Under the pieces are notes generated by a model. That model was not told the origin of the DNA. It saw only the letters and a program-made list of their open reading frames with translations, and made no database searches. Shown here one piece after another: positions 7,137 to 15,798 of a stretch of 43,595 nt of DNA. The translations under genes were made by a program, and so were the position numbers. This stretch comes from Microbacterium sp. MYb54 (GTDB lineage Bacteria > Actinomycetota > Actinomycetes > Actinomycetales > Microbacteriaceae): NCBI RefSeq assembly GCF_002979515.1, contig NZ_PCPA01000026.1:1-43595 (forward strand). Reading direction: 5' to 3'. Each line of letters begins with the position of its first letter. Position 1 is the stretch's first letter.

Positions 7137-8084
7137 ATGATGCCCCTCACCTTGGACCCAGAGATCGCTGTCCTGTTCGCAGCTCTCGCCGATGCTCCCG
7201 CGGCGACGCCGACGGACCGCGGCGACGCCATCGGGCTCCGTGATGCCGCGAATGCGGGACTGGAGCAGATGAACCTCATCGAGCCCGAGTCGCCGAACGT
7301 CACGCGAGCCGATCACTTCGTCGAGACCGCCGACGGCTCCCGGATCCTCGTGCGGTGGTATCGCCGTACCGGGCAGCAGACGCGCTCTGCTGTCGTCTAC
7401 ATGCACGGCGGGGGGATGATCTGCGGTTCGCTGGCGAGCTATGACCGACTCGTGGCCAAGTATGTCGAGGTGACCGGAGTGCCTTTCCTGTCGATCGACT
7501 ATCGGGTGTCGCCGGAGTTCCCCGGCACCACGCTGATCGACGACAGCTTCGCCGCGCTGCGCTGGTTCGTCGAGCGTGCCGACGAGTTCGGTGTGGATCC
7601 GACGCGTATCGCGGTGATGGGCGACTCGGGTGGGGGAGGCGTCGCCGCCGGCGTCGCCATCGCGGCCCGTGATGCCGGGATCGCCCTCGCGAAGCAGATC
7701 CTGATCTACCCGATGCTCGACGACCGGAACGTCATCCCCGATCCCGAGATCCAGCCGTTCGCCACGTGGACCTACGACAACAACTTCACCGGATGGAACG
7801 CCCTGCTCGGCGATGCGCGCGGGACGGATGCCGTGACACCCCGCTCCGCGCCGGCCCGGCTCACGGACTTCGAGGGGCTCGCCCCGGCCTTCATCGACGT
7901 GGGGGAGCTCGACATCTTCCGCGACGAGAGTCTCGCCTATGCTCTCGGGCTCGTACGTGCAGGCGTCTCCACCGAGCTGCATGTGCGGCCGGGAGTACCG
8001 CACGCGTTCGATCGGCTGGCGCCCACGAGCGGTGTCGGCAGCCGGTCGTGGGAAGACCGGCACCGCGTCATCCAGTCCGTCTGA
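7137..8084 (+). CDS. Alpha/beta hydrolase fold-3 esterase (HSL family)
   Basis: 315 residues. The HSL-family oxyanion motif HGGG is in VVYMHGGGMICG (about 85-96), the nucleophile is in GDSGGGG (about 160), and the acid and histidine are in GELDIFRDES and GVPHAF near the end. It should hydrolyse short acyl or aryl esters in the cytoplasm. ATG at 7137 is chosen because GGAG lies ten bases upstream; TTG 7128 is too close to that site. A terminator follows and then a TetR gene on the same strand, so the two may form a regulator-enzyme pair. Confidence 0.9.
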   Translation: MMPLTLDPEIAVLFAALADAPAATPTDRGDAIGLRDAANAGLEQMNLIEPESPNVTRADHFVETADGSRILVRWYRRTGQQTRSAVVYMHGGGMICGSLASYDRLVAKYVEVTGVPFLSIDYRVSPEFPGTTLIDDSFAALRWFVERADEFGVDPTRIAVMGDSGGGGVAAGVAIAARDAGIALAKQILIYPMLDDRNVIPDPEIQPFATWTYDNNFTGWNALLGDARGTDAVTPRSAPARLTDFEGLAPAFIDVGELDIFRDESLAYALGLVRAGVSTELHVRPGVPHAFDRLAPTSGVGSRSWEDRHRVIQSV

Positions 8085-8089
8085 TCGTG

Positions 8090-8122
8090 CCGGAGAGCCC
8101 CGTCTCGGGCAGGGCTCTCCGG
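8090..8122 (+). terminator. Terminator hairpin after the esterase gene
   Basis: Perfect 11-base arms CCGGAGAGCCC (8090-8100) and GGGCTCTCCGG (8112-8122), five bases after the stop codon. A T-run is absent, as is common in actinobacteria. Confidence 0.75.
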
Positions 8123-8166
8123 AAACCGCGGTGGCATACTGAGACCTGGCTGCGAGAGGGGGCTCC

Positions 8167-8847
8167 ATGGTTCTGATCATCCGTCCCGTCAAGGGTCCGG
8201 ACGACGGGTATGAGAACGGACAGGTGGCCGACCGCACCGCGGTCCGTCGGGCCGCCGTCGACCTCATGTCGAACGCGGGCTTCTCCGAGGTGACGGTCGA
8301 TGACATCGTCGCCAGGGTGGGGATCTCGCGCCGCACCTTCTTCCGTCTCTTCGCGGGCAAGCATCAGGTGGTCTCGTCCGATCACGGCGTGTACTACGAC
8401 GAGGTGTGCGGCTACCTTCTGCGCAGCGACGGAGACCGCACGCTCGCGCGAGCGGCCGAGGCCGCCCAACTCGTTCTGGAGGGTCTCACCGCGGTGCACT
8501 CCGATGCGGTGGTCCGTGCCGCGATCGTGAACTCCGACGATGCCCTGGTCGCCGAGGAGAGCAGTTGGTTCCTGCTCTACCAGTCCACTCTCGCGGAGTT
8601 CCTCACCCAGCCCCAGGGGGACACCACGTCCCTCGAGGCGGAGATGCTGTCGGCGTCCATCGTCGCCGCCGTCCGGGTCACGCTCCGGGACTGGCTCGCC
8701 GATCCCGCGATTCCCGCGGTCGAGCGGTTGAGGGCGGGCATCCGGCTGCTGCAGTCCGACTCGTCCGCCCTGCCGACCAGACGCAGCGTAGCGATCATCG
8801 AGACGGCGCTGAGCGTCGACGAGATCGCCGCGAGATTGGCGGAGTGA
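8167..8847 (+). CDS. TetR family transcriptional regulator
   Basis: 226 residues with an N-terminal TetR domain; the helix-turn-helix is VDDIVARVGISRRTFFRLFAGK (about 43-64, shown in part). FFRLFAGKHQV is the family hallmark. The C-terminal part (MftR/TetR_C-like) gives no inducer. The ATG follows GAGAGGGGG. A -10-like CATACT lies at 8135-8140. It sits between an HSL esterase and an MFS exporter and could regulate either; the exporter has its own MarR genes. Confidence 0.92.
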   Translation: MVLIIRPVKGPDDGYENGQVADRTAVRRAAVDLMSNAGFSEVTVDDIVARVGISRRTFFRLFAGKHQVVSSDHGVYYDEVCGYLLRSDGDRTLARAAEAAQLVLEGLTAVHSDAVVRAAIVNSDDALVAEESSWFLLYQSTLAEFLTQPQGDTTSLEAEMLSASIVAAVRVTLRDWLADPAIPAVERLRAGIRLLQSDSSALPTRRSVAIIETALSVDEIAARLAE

Positions 8848-8872
8848 GGCGCGGATCGGGAGCGAATCGGGT

Positions 8873-8905
8873 TTAGTTGCGCTTTCGCAACTAACGGCGT
8901 ATGGT
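8873..8905 (+). promoter_or_regulatory. Exporter promoter with MarR-type operator
   Basis: Perfect 9-base inverted repeat TTAGTTGCG (8873-8881), CTTT, CGCAACTAA (8886-8894). It covers the -35 TTGCGC (8877-8882), which is 17 bases from the -10 TATGGT (8900-8905). A smaller repeat GTTGA/TCAAC follows within 8904-8919. The AT-rich palindrome is of MarR type, and a MarR gene is co-transcribed downstream. Confidence 0.8.
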
Positions 8906-8942
8906 TGACCTCGATCAACTTTCTACGCAGGAGCGTTCCCCC

Positions 8943-10667
8943 GTGACAAACACCCCATCCTCAGCCCCCGAGACGACGCGCTCGGCACGCGAGGTCTTCA
9001 CCGCGATCTCCGGCCTCGTCGTCGGCATGTTCGTCGCCGTGCTCTCGGGCACGGTCGTGTCGACCTCGATGCCGGTCATCATCGCCGACCTCGGCGGCAC
9101 CCAGTCCCAGTACACCTGGGTGATCACCGCGAGCCTTCTGGCGACGGCCGTCTCGACCCCCATCTGGGGCAAGCTTGCCGACCTCGTCGACCGCAAGGTG
9201 CTCGTCCAGATCTCCCTCATCCTCTTCACGGTCGGTACCGTGATCGCCGGCTTCTCGACCGACACGAACATGCTCATCGCTGTCCGCGTCATCCAGGGCA
9301 TCGGCGTCGGCGGCCTGATGTCGCTCGTCATGATCGCCGTCGCCCTCATCATCTCCCCGCGTGAGCGTGGCAAGTACATGGGCGTCGTCGGTGGCATCAT
9401 GGCCCTCGGCACCATCGGCGGCCCGCTGCTCGGCGGACTCCTCACGGACGTCTGGGGCTGGCGCTCCAACTTCTTCGTCGGCGTGCCTTTCGCGATCCTC
9501 GCCCTCGTGCTGCTGCAGTTCACGCTGCACCTGCCCAAGCCCCAGCGCGACACCAAGGTGTCGATCGACTACTTCGGCATCGTGCTTCTGGCCGTCGGCG
9601 TCTCGACCCTTCTCATCTGGGTCTCGATGGGTGGCAACCAGTTCGATTGGGACTCCTCGACCAGCATCATGCTCGCCGTCACCGCAGGCGTCGCGATCGC
9701 CGCGTTCATCACGGTCGAGTTCTTCGTCAAGGAACCGATCGTGCCGATGTCGCTGTTCCGCAACCGCACCTTCACCCTGTCCGTGATCGCCTCGATCGCC
9801 ATCGGTGTCTCGATGTTCGCCACCTCGGTGTTCCTCGCACAGTACTTCCAGCTCGCCCGTGGCGCCACGCCCACCGAGTCCGGCCTCATGACCATCCCGA
9901 TGATCATCGGCCAGATGGGTGCGTCGATCATCATCGGCCAGCTCGTGAGTCGCTTCGGCAAGTGGAAGGGCTGGATGCTCACCGGCTCGGTCCTCGCGAC
10001 CATCGGCGTCAGCCTGATGGCCACCCTCCGCTACGACACTCCGTTCCCGCTGGTCGCCGTCTACATGTTCGTGCTCGGCGCAGGCCTCGGCATGGTCATG
10101 CAGAACCTCACGCTCATCGTGCAGAACGACACCGCGCCCCAGCAGCTGGGTGCCGCCTCGTCGAACGTGAACTTCTTCCGCACGATCGCCGGCACCATCG
10201 GCGTCACCGTCATGGGATCCCTGCTGTCGACCAGCGTCGCCACCTACATGACCGACGCCCTCAAGGGATTCACGCCGACGACACCGGATGAGATCGACGC
10301 GCTGCAGCACCTCGCATCGGGCGACGTGCCGAAGGTCGCACAGCTGCCCGACACGATCCGCGCGATCGTGGAGAGCGCGTACGGTCACGGCATCGCGGAC
10401 TCGTTCATCATCGCGATCCCGCTCGCCGTCCTCGCCATCATCGCGATCGCGTTCATCAAGAACAAGCCGCTGTCGACGAAGAACGCCGCAGAGCAGATGC
10501 TCGAGCAGGCCGAGGAATCGGTGATCGAGGTCGCCGAGGCCGAGGTCGGCGGCTCGCTCTCGACCGGAACCATCCGGCTCGAGGGTGTGGGACCCGCTCC
10601 CACGACGGGCTCGGTGACCGTGCTCGAGCGTGAGCGCAAGCCCGAGGAGCAGGACGGGGAGCGCTGA
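8943..10667 (+). CDS. MFS multidrug exporter, DHA2 (14-helix) family
   Basis: 574 residues from GTG 8943, which has AGGAG nine bases upstream (the ATG at 8901 lies within the -10). Membrane core about 20-520, then a hydrophilic, acidic C-terminal tail of about 60 residues. Family motifs: GKLADLVDRKVLVQISL (motif A), RVIQGIGVGG (motif B) and GGPLLGGLLTD (motif C of drug antiporters). It exports drugs or toxic metabolites using the proton gradient. The downstream MarR gene begins four bases after its stop codon, giving an autoregulated exporter operon. Confidence 0.93.
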   Translation: MTNTPSSAPETTRSAREVFTAISGLVVGMFVAVLSGTVVSTSMPVIIADLGGTQSQYTWVITASLLATAVSTPIWGKLADLVDRKVLVQISLILFTVGTVIAGFSTDTNMLIAVRVIQGIGVGGLMSLVMIAVALIISPRERGKYMGVVGGIMALGTIGGPLLGGLLTDVWGWRSNFFVGVPFAILALVLLQFTLHLPKPQRDTKVSIDYFGIVLLAVGVSTLLIWVSMGGNQFDWDSSTSIMLAVTAGVAIAAFITVEFFVKEPIVPMSLFRNRTFTLSVIASIAIGVSMFATSVFLAQYFQLARGATPTESGLMTIPMIIGQMGASIIIGQLVSRFGKWKGWMLTGSVLATIGVSLMATLRYDTPFPLVAVYMFVLGAGLGMVMQNLTLIVQNDTAPQQLGAASSNVNFFRTIAGTIGVTVMGSLLSTSVATYMTDALKGFTPTTPDEIDALQHLASGDVPKVAQLPDTIRAIVESAYGHGIADSFIIAIPLAVLAIIAIAFIKNKPLSTKNAAEQMLEQAEESVIEVAEAEVGGSLSTGTIRLEGVGPAPTTGSVTVLERERKPEEQDGER

Positions 10668-10671
10668 GACC

Positions 10672-11124
10672 ATGGCCTCCGCAGCGGTCGTGCCGACGGA
10701 TGTCGACAGCGCGCTCGGCGACCTCCAGGCGCACCTGAACCTCATCTTCGCGAGGACCAGGTCGCTGTGGAAGGAGTCGGCGGCGAGGGTTCACCCCGAG
10801 CTGCAGGTGGGTGGCTACAAGCTGCTGACCTTCATCGATCGGGCCGGCACCGCCAACGCCCATGAGCTCGCCGAACGCTTCGAGATGGACAAGTCGGTCA
10901 TCAGCCGTCAGGTGCGGATGCTGGAGGAGCTGGAGCTTCTCGAGTCCCACCCCGACGAACGCGACGGTCGGCTCCGCGTTCTGACGGCGACCGTCTCCGC
11001 ACGTGCATCCCTCGCCGAGGTCCGCCGCGAGTACGGTACGCGCCTGCGGGCCGTCGTCGATGAGCTGACTCCCGACGAGATCCATGCGGCATCCAAGGTC
11101 TTCCGGCTGCTCGCAGAGGTCTGA
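10672..11124 (+). CDS. MarR family transcriptional regulator
   Basis: 150 residues, typical MarR size. The winged helix is seen as HELAERFEMDKSVISRQVRM with the wing DERDGRLRVLTAT. The ATG at 10672 follows GGGGAG by ten bases; the longer in-frame start overlaps the exporter gene and is rejected. Located four bases after the exporter, it is the natural candidate for binding the palindrome at 8873-8894. It is clearly related to the next gene (DKS.(V/A).SRQVR.LE shared). Confidence 0.93.
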   Translation: MASAAVVPTDVDSALGDLQAHLNLIFARTRSLWKESAARVHPELQVGGYKLLTFIDRAGTANAHELAERFEMDKSVISRQVRMLEELELLESHPDERDGRLRVLTATVSARASLAEVRREYGTRLRAVVDELTPDEIHAASKVFRLLAEV

Positions 11125-11127
11125 CCC

Positions 11128-11161
11128 GAAGCCCCGCTGTCACGATCGACAGCGGGGCTTC
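11128..11161 (+). terminator. Strong terminator after the exporter-marR operon
   Basis: 14-base perfect arms GAAGCCCCGCTGTC (11128-11141) and GACAGCGGGGCTTC (11148-11161), loop ACGATC, three bases after the marR stop. Confidence 0.9.
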
Positions 11162-11178
11162 GCCGTACACTGGCGAGC

Positions 11179-11685
11179 ATGAGCGCCTCGCCCGACGCCC
11201 CTTCCGATGCCCCTGCCGTGACCCCGGCATCCGCCGACTCCTCCGACCGGTTGGGAGACGGAGAGCTCGACCAGGCCGTCACCAGGGTCGAGCAGGAGCT
11301 GGGGCGGCTCTTCGCGCGGATCCGCATCGGGTGGCGCGAGGCTGCGGCCACCGTGCACCCCGACCTGCAGCCCCTCGGCTATCAGGTGCTGACCTCCATC
11401 GCGACGGGCAAGGCGACATCGGCCGGTGCGATCATCGAACGGCTGCAGACCGACAAATCGGCGGTGAGTCGTCAGGTGCGACAGCTCGAGCAGCTGGGCC
11501 TCGTCGAGAGTGTGCCCGACCCGGAAGACCGCAGGGCCCGCGTGCTCGTGGCGACCGACCTCGCGCAGGAGCGGGTGGCGCTCGCCCGCTCCCAGTACGA
11601 GGGGCGCATCGGCGAGCGCCTGCGCAACTGGACCGCCGCAGACCTCGACCATTTCGCCGACCTGCTCGCGGGCCTCGGCGGCTGA
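11179..11685 (+). CDS. MarR family transcriptional regulator, paralogue of the preceding gene
   Basis: 168 residues. Same architecture as the gene at 10672: AIIERLQTDKSAVSRQVRQL recognition helix and the wing DPEDRRARVLVAT; the upstream helices are similar too (LGRLFARIRIGWREAAATVHPDLQ against LNLIFARTRSLWKESAARVHPELQ, shown for comparison). It carries about 25 extra N-terminal residues rich in Ser, Ala and Asp. A -10-like TACACT at 11166-11171 puts the transcript start on the ATG (leaderless), so it is transcribed separately after the terminator. A tandem duplication with its own promoter is the simplest reading. Confidence 0.92.
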   Translation: MSASPDAPSDAPAVTPASADSSDRLGDGELDQAVTRVEQELGRLFARIRIGWREAAATVHPDLQPLGYQVLTSIATGKATSAGAIIERLQTDKSAVSRQVRQLEQLGLVESVPDPEDRRARVLVATDLAQERVALARSQYEGRIGERLRNWTAADLDHFADLLAGLGG

Positions 11686-11734
11686 GGGGGAGCTGAGGGG
11701 AATACGGCGCTCCGTTCGCGCCTTACCTCCCTCT

Positions 11735-12823
11735 GTGACTCTCTACGAATCGGCCGTTTTCGGCGCCCTGCAGCTGTCCAACCGCGTCGTCATGGCGCCC
11801 CTCACCCGCACCCGTGCGGACGACGACGGTGTGCCCACCGCGACGATGGAGGAGTACTACCGGCAGCGCGCGGGGCAGGGGCTCATCATCTCCGAGGGCG
11901 TCTGGCCGGTGGCAGAGGGCAAGTCGTACCCCGGGCAGCCGGGCATCGTGACGCCCGCGCAGATCGAGGCGTGGAAGCCGATCACAGAGGCGGTTCACGA
12001 CGCCGGCGGAACGATCGTCATGCAGCTCATGCACGGCGGCCGCGTGGGGCATCCCGCGATCTCCGGGGCGGCGCGCGTCGTCGGCCCCAGCGCGCTCGCA
12101 GCCCCCGGACAGACGCGCACGCCCGAGGGCAAGGCCGACCTGCCGGTCGCCCACGCGCTCACCCTCGACGAGATCCCTGAGGTCGTCGAGCAGTTCGCCC
12201 AGGCAGCGCGCAACGCGATCGCTGCCGGCTTCGACGGCGTCGAGGTGCACGGTGCGAACGGCTACCTCGTGCACGAGTTCCTGTCTCCGGTGTCGAACAT
12301 CCGCGACGACCGATACGGCGGATCGCCCGAGAACCGCGCGCGTTTCGCGATCGAGGTCACCGCGGCCGTCGCCGCCGCAGTAGGAGCCGACCGCACCGGC
12401 ATCCGGCTCTCGCCGCAGCACAACATCCAGGGTGTGCTCGAAGAGGACGACGCCGACGTCCGCGCGACCTACACTGCTGTGGCCGAGGGGTTCGCCCCGC
12501 TCGGCCTCGCGTTCATCGATGTCCTCAATGCCGACCCGGCGGGAGAGCTCGTGCAGCACATCCGTCGCACGGCGGGCGCCCCGCTGATCGTCAACACCGG
12601 CTTCACGCTCGAGACGACCAGGGAAGATGCCGAGGCACTCGTCGCGGACGGATGGGCGGATGCCGTCGCCGTCGGCCGCCCCGTGATCGCCAACCCCGAC
12701 CTGGTCGAGCGCTGGATCCAGGGAGCCGAGCTCAACGATCCGCGGCCGGAGCTGTTCTACGGTCGCACCGCGGAGGGCTACAGCGACTACCCGTCGCTGG
12801 AGTCGGTGCGCGCCGGAGTCTGA
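11735..12823 (+). CDS. Old yellow enzyme family NADH:flavin oxidoreductase (alkene reductase)
   Basis: 362 residues, FMN-binding TIM barrel. Motifs: MAPLTRTRA near the N-terminus, VMQLMHGGRVGHP, the catalytic His/Asn pair in FDGVEVHGANGYL (about 165-177), and VAVGRPVIANPDL for the phosphate of FMN. It reduces activated C=C bonds of enones, maleimides or nitroesters with NAD(P)H; NemA-type by similarity. GTG 11735 begins the usual TLYESAVFGALQLSNR start; no ribosome site is visible. The last 37 bases overlap the end of the convergent gene at 12787. Confidence 0.92.
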   Translation: MTLYESAVFGALQLSNRVVMAPLTRTRADDDGVPTATMEEYYRQRAGQGLIISEGVWPVAEGKSYPGQPGIVTPAQIEAWKPITEAVHDAGGTIVMQLMHGGRVGHPAISGAARVVGPSALAAPGQTRTPEGKADLPVAHALTLDEIPEVVEQFAQAARNAIAAGFDGVEVHGANGYLVHEFLSPVSNIRDDRYGGSPENRARFAIEVTAAVAAAVGADRTGIRLSPQHNIQGVLEEDDADVRATYTAVAEGFAPLGLAFIDVLNADPAGELVQHIRRTAGAPLIVNTGFTLETTREDAEALVADGWADAVAVGRPVIANPDLVERWIQGAELNDPRPELFYGRTAEGYSDYPSLESVRAGV

Positions 12824-13521
12824 GGGCGCGGCGCGAAGCACGTGACGGCGAGGTCGACCACGGGCAGCGCGTCCCGCGGAATGACCATCGTGCACACGAC
12901 CTGTTCGTCGACGCGGAATCCGATGCTGTAGACGAACGGGTCGGTGTCGATCTGCAGGGCGGGGTGATCCTCCCCGTCGACGTCGAGCGAGGCGTGCGAT
13001 ACCGCGGTGGTCGTGGCTTCCCATGCCTCATCGGCGTCGAACCGCGGGTCGGGCGAGAGGCAGAGCTCCTCGCGGAACTGGTTGCGCAGGATGTGGTTGG
13101 TGTGGGCGACGAGCTGCTCGGAGAGGGAGCTCCGCTCGGGGTCAGGGGAAGCATGCCAGGAGGTGCGGATCGCCTCCCACAGCATCGGGTACCGGAACAT
13201 CTTCACCTGCTCGATCAGCCAGGCGGGGCGTTCCCACGGAGGCTCTTCTTCGAGGGAACGCCTCGTCGCCTCATCCAGCTCGACCTCGTTGCGCGGATCG
13301 GCGTGGTCGTCGGGATAGCGCCACAGCGTGTAGCTGAACGACGTCGACACCTCTTCGAGTCCCGCCGCACCGGTGCTCTCCATGAACCCGGCGATCGGCA
13401 CGCGGGTGAGTGTCCGCTGTGGTCTGAGCTCGAACACGGGGAACCGAAGGCTTCGCACTCGGGCCTCTGACTCGATGCTCGGGTCGGGGGCGTCTGGGGG
13501 GAGGTGTCCGCTGAACTCCAT
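12787..13521 (-). CDS. Conserved hypothetical acidic protein downstream of a nuclease gene
   Basis: I do not recognise the family. From ATG 13521 it has 244 residues, rich in Asp, Glu and Pro, with no signal peptide or membrane segment. Aromatic stretches such as SYTLWRYPDD and MFRYPMLWEAIRTSWHA alternate with acidic ones. A GTG at 13552-13554 would add 11 residues and overlap the stop of the upstream nuclease gene as GTGA, a coupling arrangement; which start is used is open. It follows the nuclease directly, so an inhibitor or immunity role is possible but only inferred. Confidence 0.7.
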   Translation of the reverse strand: MEFSGHLPPDAPDPSIESEARVRSLRFPVFELRPQRTLTRVPIAGFMESTGAAGLEEVSTSFSYTLWRYPDDHADPRNEVELDEATRRSLEEEPPWERPAWLIEQVKMFRYPMLWEAIRTSWHASPDPERSSLSEQLVAHTNHILRNQFREELCLSPDPRFDADEAWEATTTAVSHASLDVDGEDHPALQIDTDPFVYSIGFRVDEQVVCTMVIPRDALPVVDLAVTCFAPRPQTPARTDSSDG

Positions 13522-13550
13522 CGATCCAGTGTGCCCCCGGACGGCTCGAA

Positions 13551-14336
13551 TCACAGCACGATGTCATCCGCAGTGCCGAGGGTCCGCCATTCGGACTCGC
13601 GAGCGCCCGGTCGCACGAGCATGTCGGCCTCGGCCAGTGCGCCGAAGTCGATACCCGTCAGAGCCGCGATGTCGGCGATCGGCACCTGGAACGTGCGGAA
13701 GGCTCCGAGTGGCGGGACGGCTATCGTCTCGCCGCCGGTGTCGATCAGCTCGGACTGATCGAGCACGAAGCCGGCGGCGGCGAGGGCATCCTGACTCCGC
13801 CAGGCGGCGATCTTCCAGAAGCGCAGCGGCACCCGGATGCCGCGATACGCGGGGTCGTCCTCCGCGAGGACAGGGGCCGTGAACACGCACACCCGCTGAT
13901 CGGTCGTCTCCGCGTAGGTGAGCACATGGTCTTCGAGGCCGAGCCAGAGCTCCTTGGATTGGTTGAAGCCGGCGGCCTGGGGTGCGGCGTTGGGGTAGAA
14001 GAAGGTCGCTTCGCTCGCCAGGCGCGCATCCGCGACCGAGCCCCATCCCGGGTCGCGTCGGCGCACGAGGTGACCGCGGTCGAGGTCGTTCCGCGCGTAG
14101 ACATCGGGTCCGGTCTGCTCTTCATCGGCGACCCGCTCGTCGAGTCGCCACTCCCCGGTGCGCGGCAGGTTCTGCAGGCCGGCACCGTCGATGTTCACCG
14201 CTGTCACCGCCGCGAGCCGCCGCTTGGGATCGAGTAGCACTGTGAAACGCGGGTAGGGGAGCGGGCGGACGACCTGGGTGGGACGGGGGATGGGCAGTCC
14301 TGTTCCGAGGAAGTCGGGGTCATAGCCGTCGGTCAT
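13551..14336 (-). CDS. DNA/RNA non-specific endonuclease (NucA/beta-beta-alpha-metal family)
   Basis: 261 residues from ATG 14336. The family signature DRGH is present at residues 86-89 (RNDLDRGHLVRRRD); His is the general base. It is followed by FFYPNAAPQAAGFNQ and then W..LE, matching the metal-binding Asn and the conserved N..PQ..FN...W..LE block. The enzyme would cut DNA and RNA with Mg2+. There is no signal peptide, which is unusual since most family members are secreted or mitochondrial. The next gene begins within or 30 bases after its stop codon. Confidence 0.9.
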   Translation of the reverse strand: MTDGYDPDFLGTGLPIPRPTQVVRPLPYPRFTVLLDPKRRLAAVTAVNIDGAGLQNLPRTGEWRLDERVADEEQTGPDVYARNDLDRGHLVRRRDPGWGSVADARLASEATFFYPNAAPQAAGFNQSKELWLGLEDHVLTYAETTDQRVCVFTAPVLAEDDPAYRGIRVPLRFWKIAAWRSQDALAAAGFVLDQSELIDTGGETIAVPPLGAFRTFQVPIADIAALTGIDFGALAEADMLVRPGARESEWRTLGTADDIVL

Positions 14337-14400
14337 GCTCTCATCGTGCACCGTGCCTCCGACGCGCACCCCCGGATCGCCATGAAAAGCTGCGTGAATC

Positions 14401-14430
14401 TTTGACATAGGTCAAAAGATCGAATACGGT
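14401..14430 (+). promoter_or_regulatory. mocR promoter with TTTGAC-N4-GTCAAA operator
   Basis: TTTGACATAGGTCAAA at 14401-14416 is a perfect inverted repeat (6-base arms, spacer ATAG). The -35 TTGACA (14402-14407) lies inside it, 17 bases from the -10 TACGGT (14425-14430). Transcription would start at about 14437, the ATG, so the message is leaderless. The same 16 bases recur, reversed, at 22631-22646. Confidence 0.85.
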
Positions 14431-14436
14431 CGAATC

Positions 14437-15798
14437 ATGGCTCAGGCAACCGATCGCGAAGACGTCTCGGCCGGCATCTCCGGGTCGACTGCAGCAGAGA
14501 TCTCCGAGAGTGTGCGCGACCTCGTCGAGCGTGGGGCATACGCACCCGGCGACCAGCTTCCCTCGGTGCGCTCCCTTGCCGCCCGCCTCGGCGTCAATCG
14601 CAACACGGTGCTGGCCGCCTACCGTTCGCTGGTCACCGCGCGGATCGCCGTCACGGGCGGCCGCACCGGCACCACCGTGCTCGGCCCGGAGCAGAACCCC
14701 GACGAGGGGTTCACGCCCGGGTCGGTGCTGCGCGACATCGGCAGCGGCAACCCCGACGCCGCGCACCTCCCCGACCTGGCCACAGCCTTCGCCTCGGTCA
14801 CGCCCTCGCACGTGCTGTACGGCGAATCCGTGATCGACGCCGACCTCGCCGAGTGGGCGACGCAGTGGATCGCCACAGATCACCCACGCCCGTTCCGCCT
14901 GTCGATAACGGCCGGAGCGGTCGATGCCGTCGAGCGTCTGCTCGCACAGACCCTGGTGCAGGGCGACCGGGTCGGGCTCGAAGACCCGTGCTTCCTCTCC
15001 AGCATCCACACCGCGCGGCTCGCCGGGTACGTGCCGGTGGCGATCCCCGTCGACAGGGAGGGGATGACGGTCGAAGGGCTGCGCATCGCCCTCGAGAGCG
15101 GTGCACGCGCGATCGTCTGCACGCCGCGGGCGCACAACCCGACCGGTGTCGGCACGAGCGCTGCGCGCGCACTGGAGCTGCGCGAGGTCCTCGTCGACCA
15201 TCCGCACGTGCTGCTCATCGAAGACGACCACTTCTCGCTGCTCGACCCCACACCGTATTCGAGCATCATCGCGCCGACGCACCAGCGGTGGGCGCTCGTG
15301 CGCTCGGTGTCGAAGTTTCTCGGCCCCGACATGCGCCTCGCGGTGACGGCATCCGATCCGGTCACCGCGCACCGGCTGGCACTGCGGCTCAGCCCCGGCA
15401 CGATGTGGGTGAGCCATGTGATGCAGCGGCTCGCCGCGGGGATGCTTCGCGATGAAGCCACCCAGAAGCTGATCGTCGAGGCAGGAGAGCACTACGCGCG
15501 TCGCAACGCCATGTTCGTGTCGAAGCTCGTCGCACACGGGCTGCAGGTGCAGAGCGACAGCGGTCTCAATGTGTGGGTCGACGTCCGCGAAGATGCGACC
15601 GAGGTCAGCCGTCGCCTCGCTCCGCGCGGATGGCTCGTGCGCCCCGGCACCGAGTTCGCGATCGATCCTGCGACTTCTCCCGGCTCGACCCATCTGCGCC
15701 TGACCGTGCACGACCTCGATGACGCCGACATGCAGCGACTGGTCGACGACCTCATCGCTGTCGTCGGCGGTGCGAGTCCCTTCGGAGCAGCGGCGTGA
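14437..15798 (+). CDS. MocR/PdxR-type regulator (GntR DNA-binding domain plus aminotransferase fold)
   Basis: 453 residues. N-terminal winged helix (about 20-85): GDQLPSVRSLAARLGVNRNT, the GntR hallmark. The rest is a fold-type I aminotransferase domain with the PLP lysine in VRSVSKFLGPDMRL and the AHNPTG motif. In this family PLP and an amino compound (GABA in GabR) control DNA binding. The operator over its own -35 suggests autoregulation. Its stop codon overlaps the GTG of the next gene (GTGA, 15795-15798), so the two are translationally coupled. Confidence 0.93.
   Translation: MAQATDREDVSAGISGSTAAEISESVRDLVERGAYAPGDQLPSVRSLAARLGVNRNTVLAAYRSLVTARIAVTGGRTGTTVLGPEQNPDEGFTPGSVLRDIGSGNPDAAHLPDLATAFASVTPSHVLYGESVIDADLAEWATQWIATDHPRPFRLSITAGAVDAVERLLAQTLVQGDRVGLEDPCFLSSIHTARLAGYVPVAIPVDREGMTVEGLRIALESGARAIVCTPRAHNPTGVGTSAARALELREVLVDHPHVLLIEDDHFSLLDPTPYSSIIAPTHQRWALVRSVSKFLGPDMRLAVTASDPVTAHRLALRLSPGTMWVSHVMQRLAAGMLRDEATQKLIVEAGEHYARRNAMFVSKLVAHGLQVQSDSGLNVWVDVREDATEVSRRLAPRGWLVRPGTEFAIDPATSPGSTHLRLTVHDLDDADMQRLVDDLIAVVGGASPFGAAA

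Noticed and set aside
8901..8942. ATG 8901 as start of the MFS exporter
   Set aside because: It falls inside the -10 element TATGGT; GTG 8943 has AGGAG at good spacing.
8961..10745. 594-codon open frame on the minus strand opposite the MFS exporter
   Set aside because: Its Asp/His/Arg-rich low-complexity translation is the complement of membrane codons; the exporter on the plus strand is certain.
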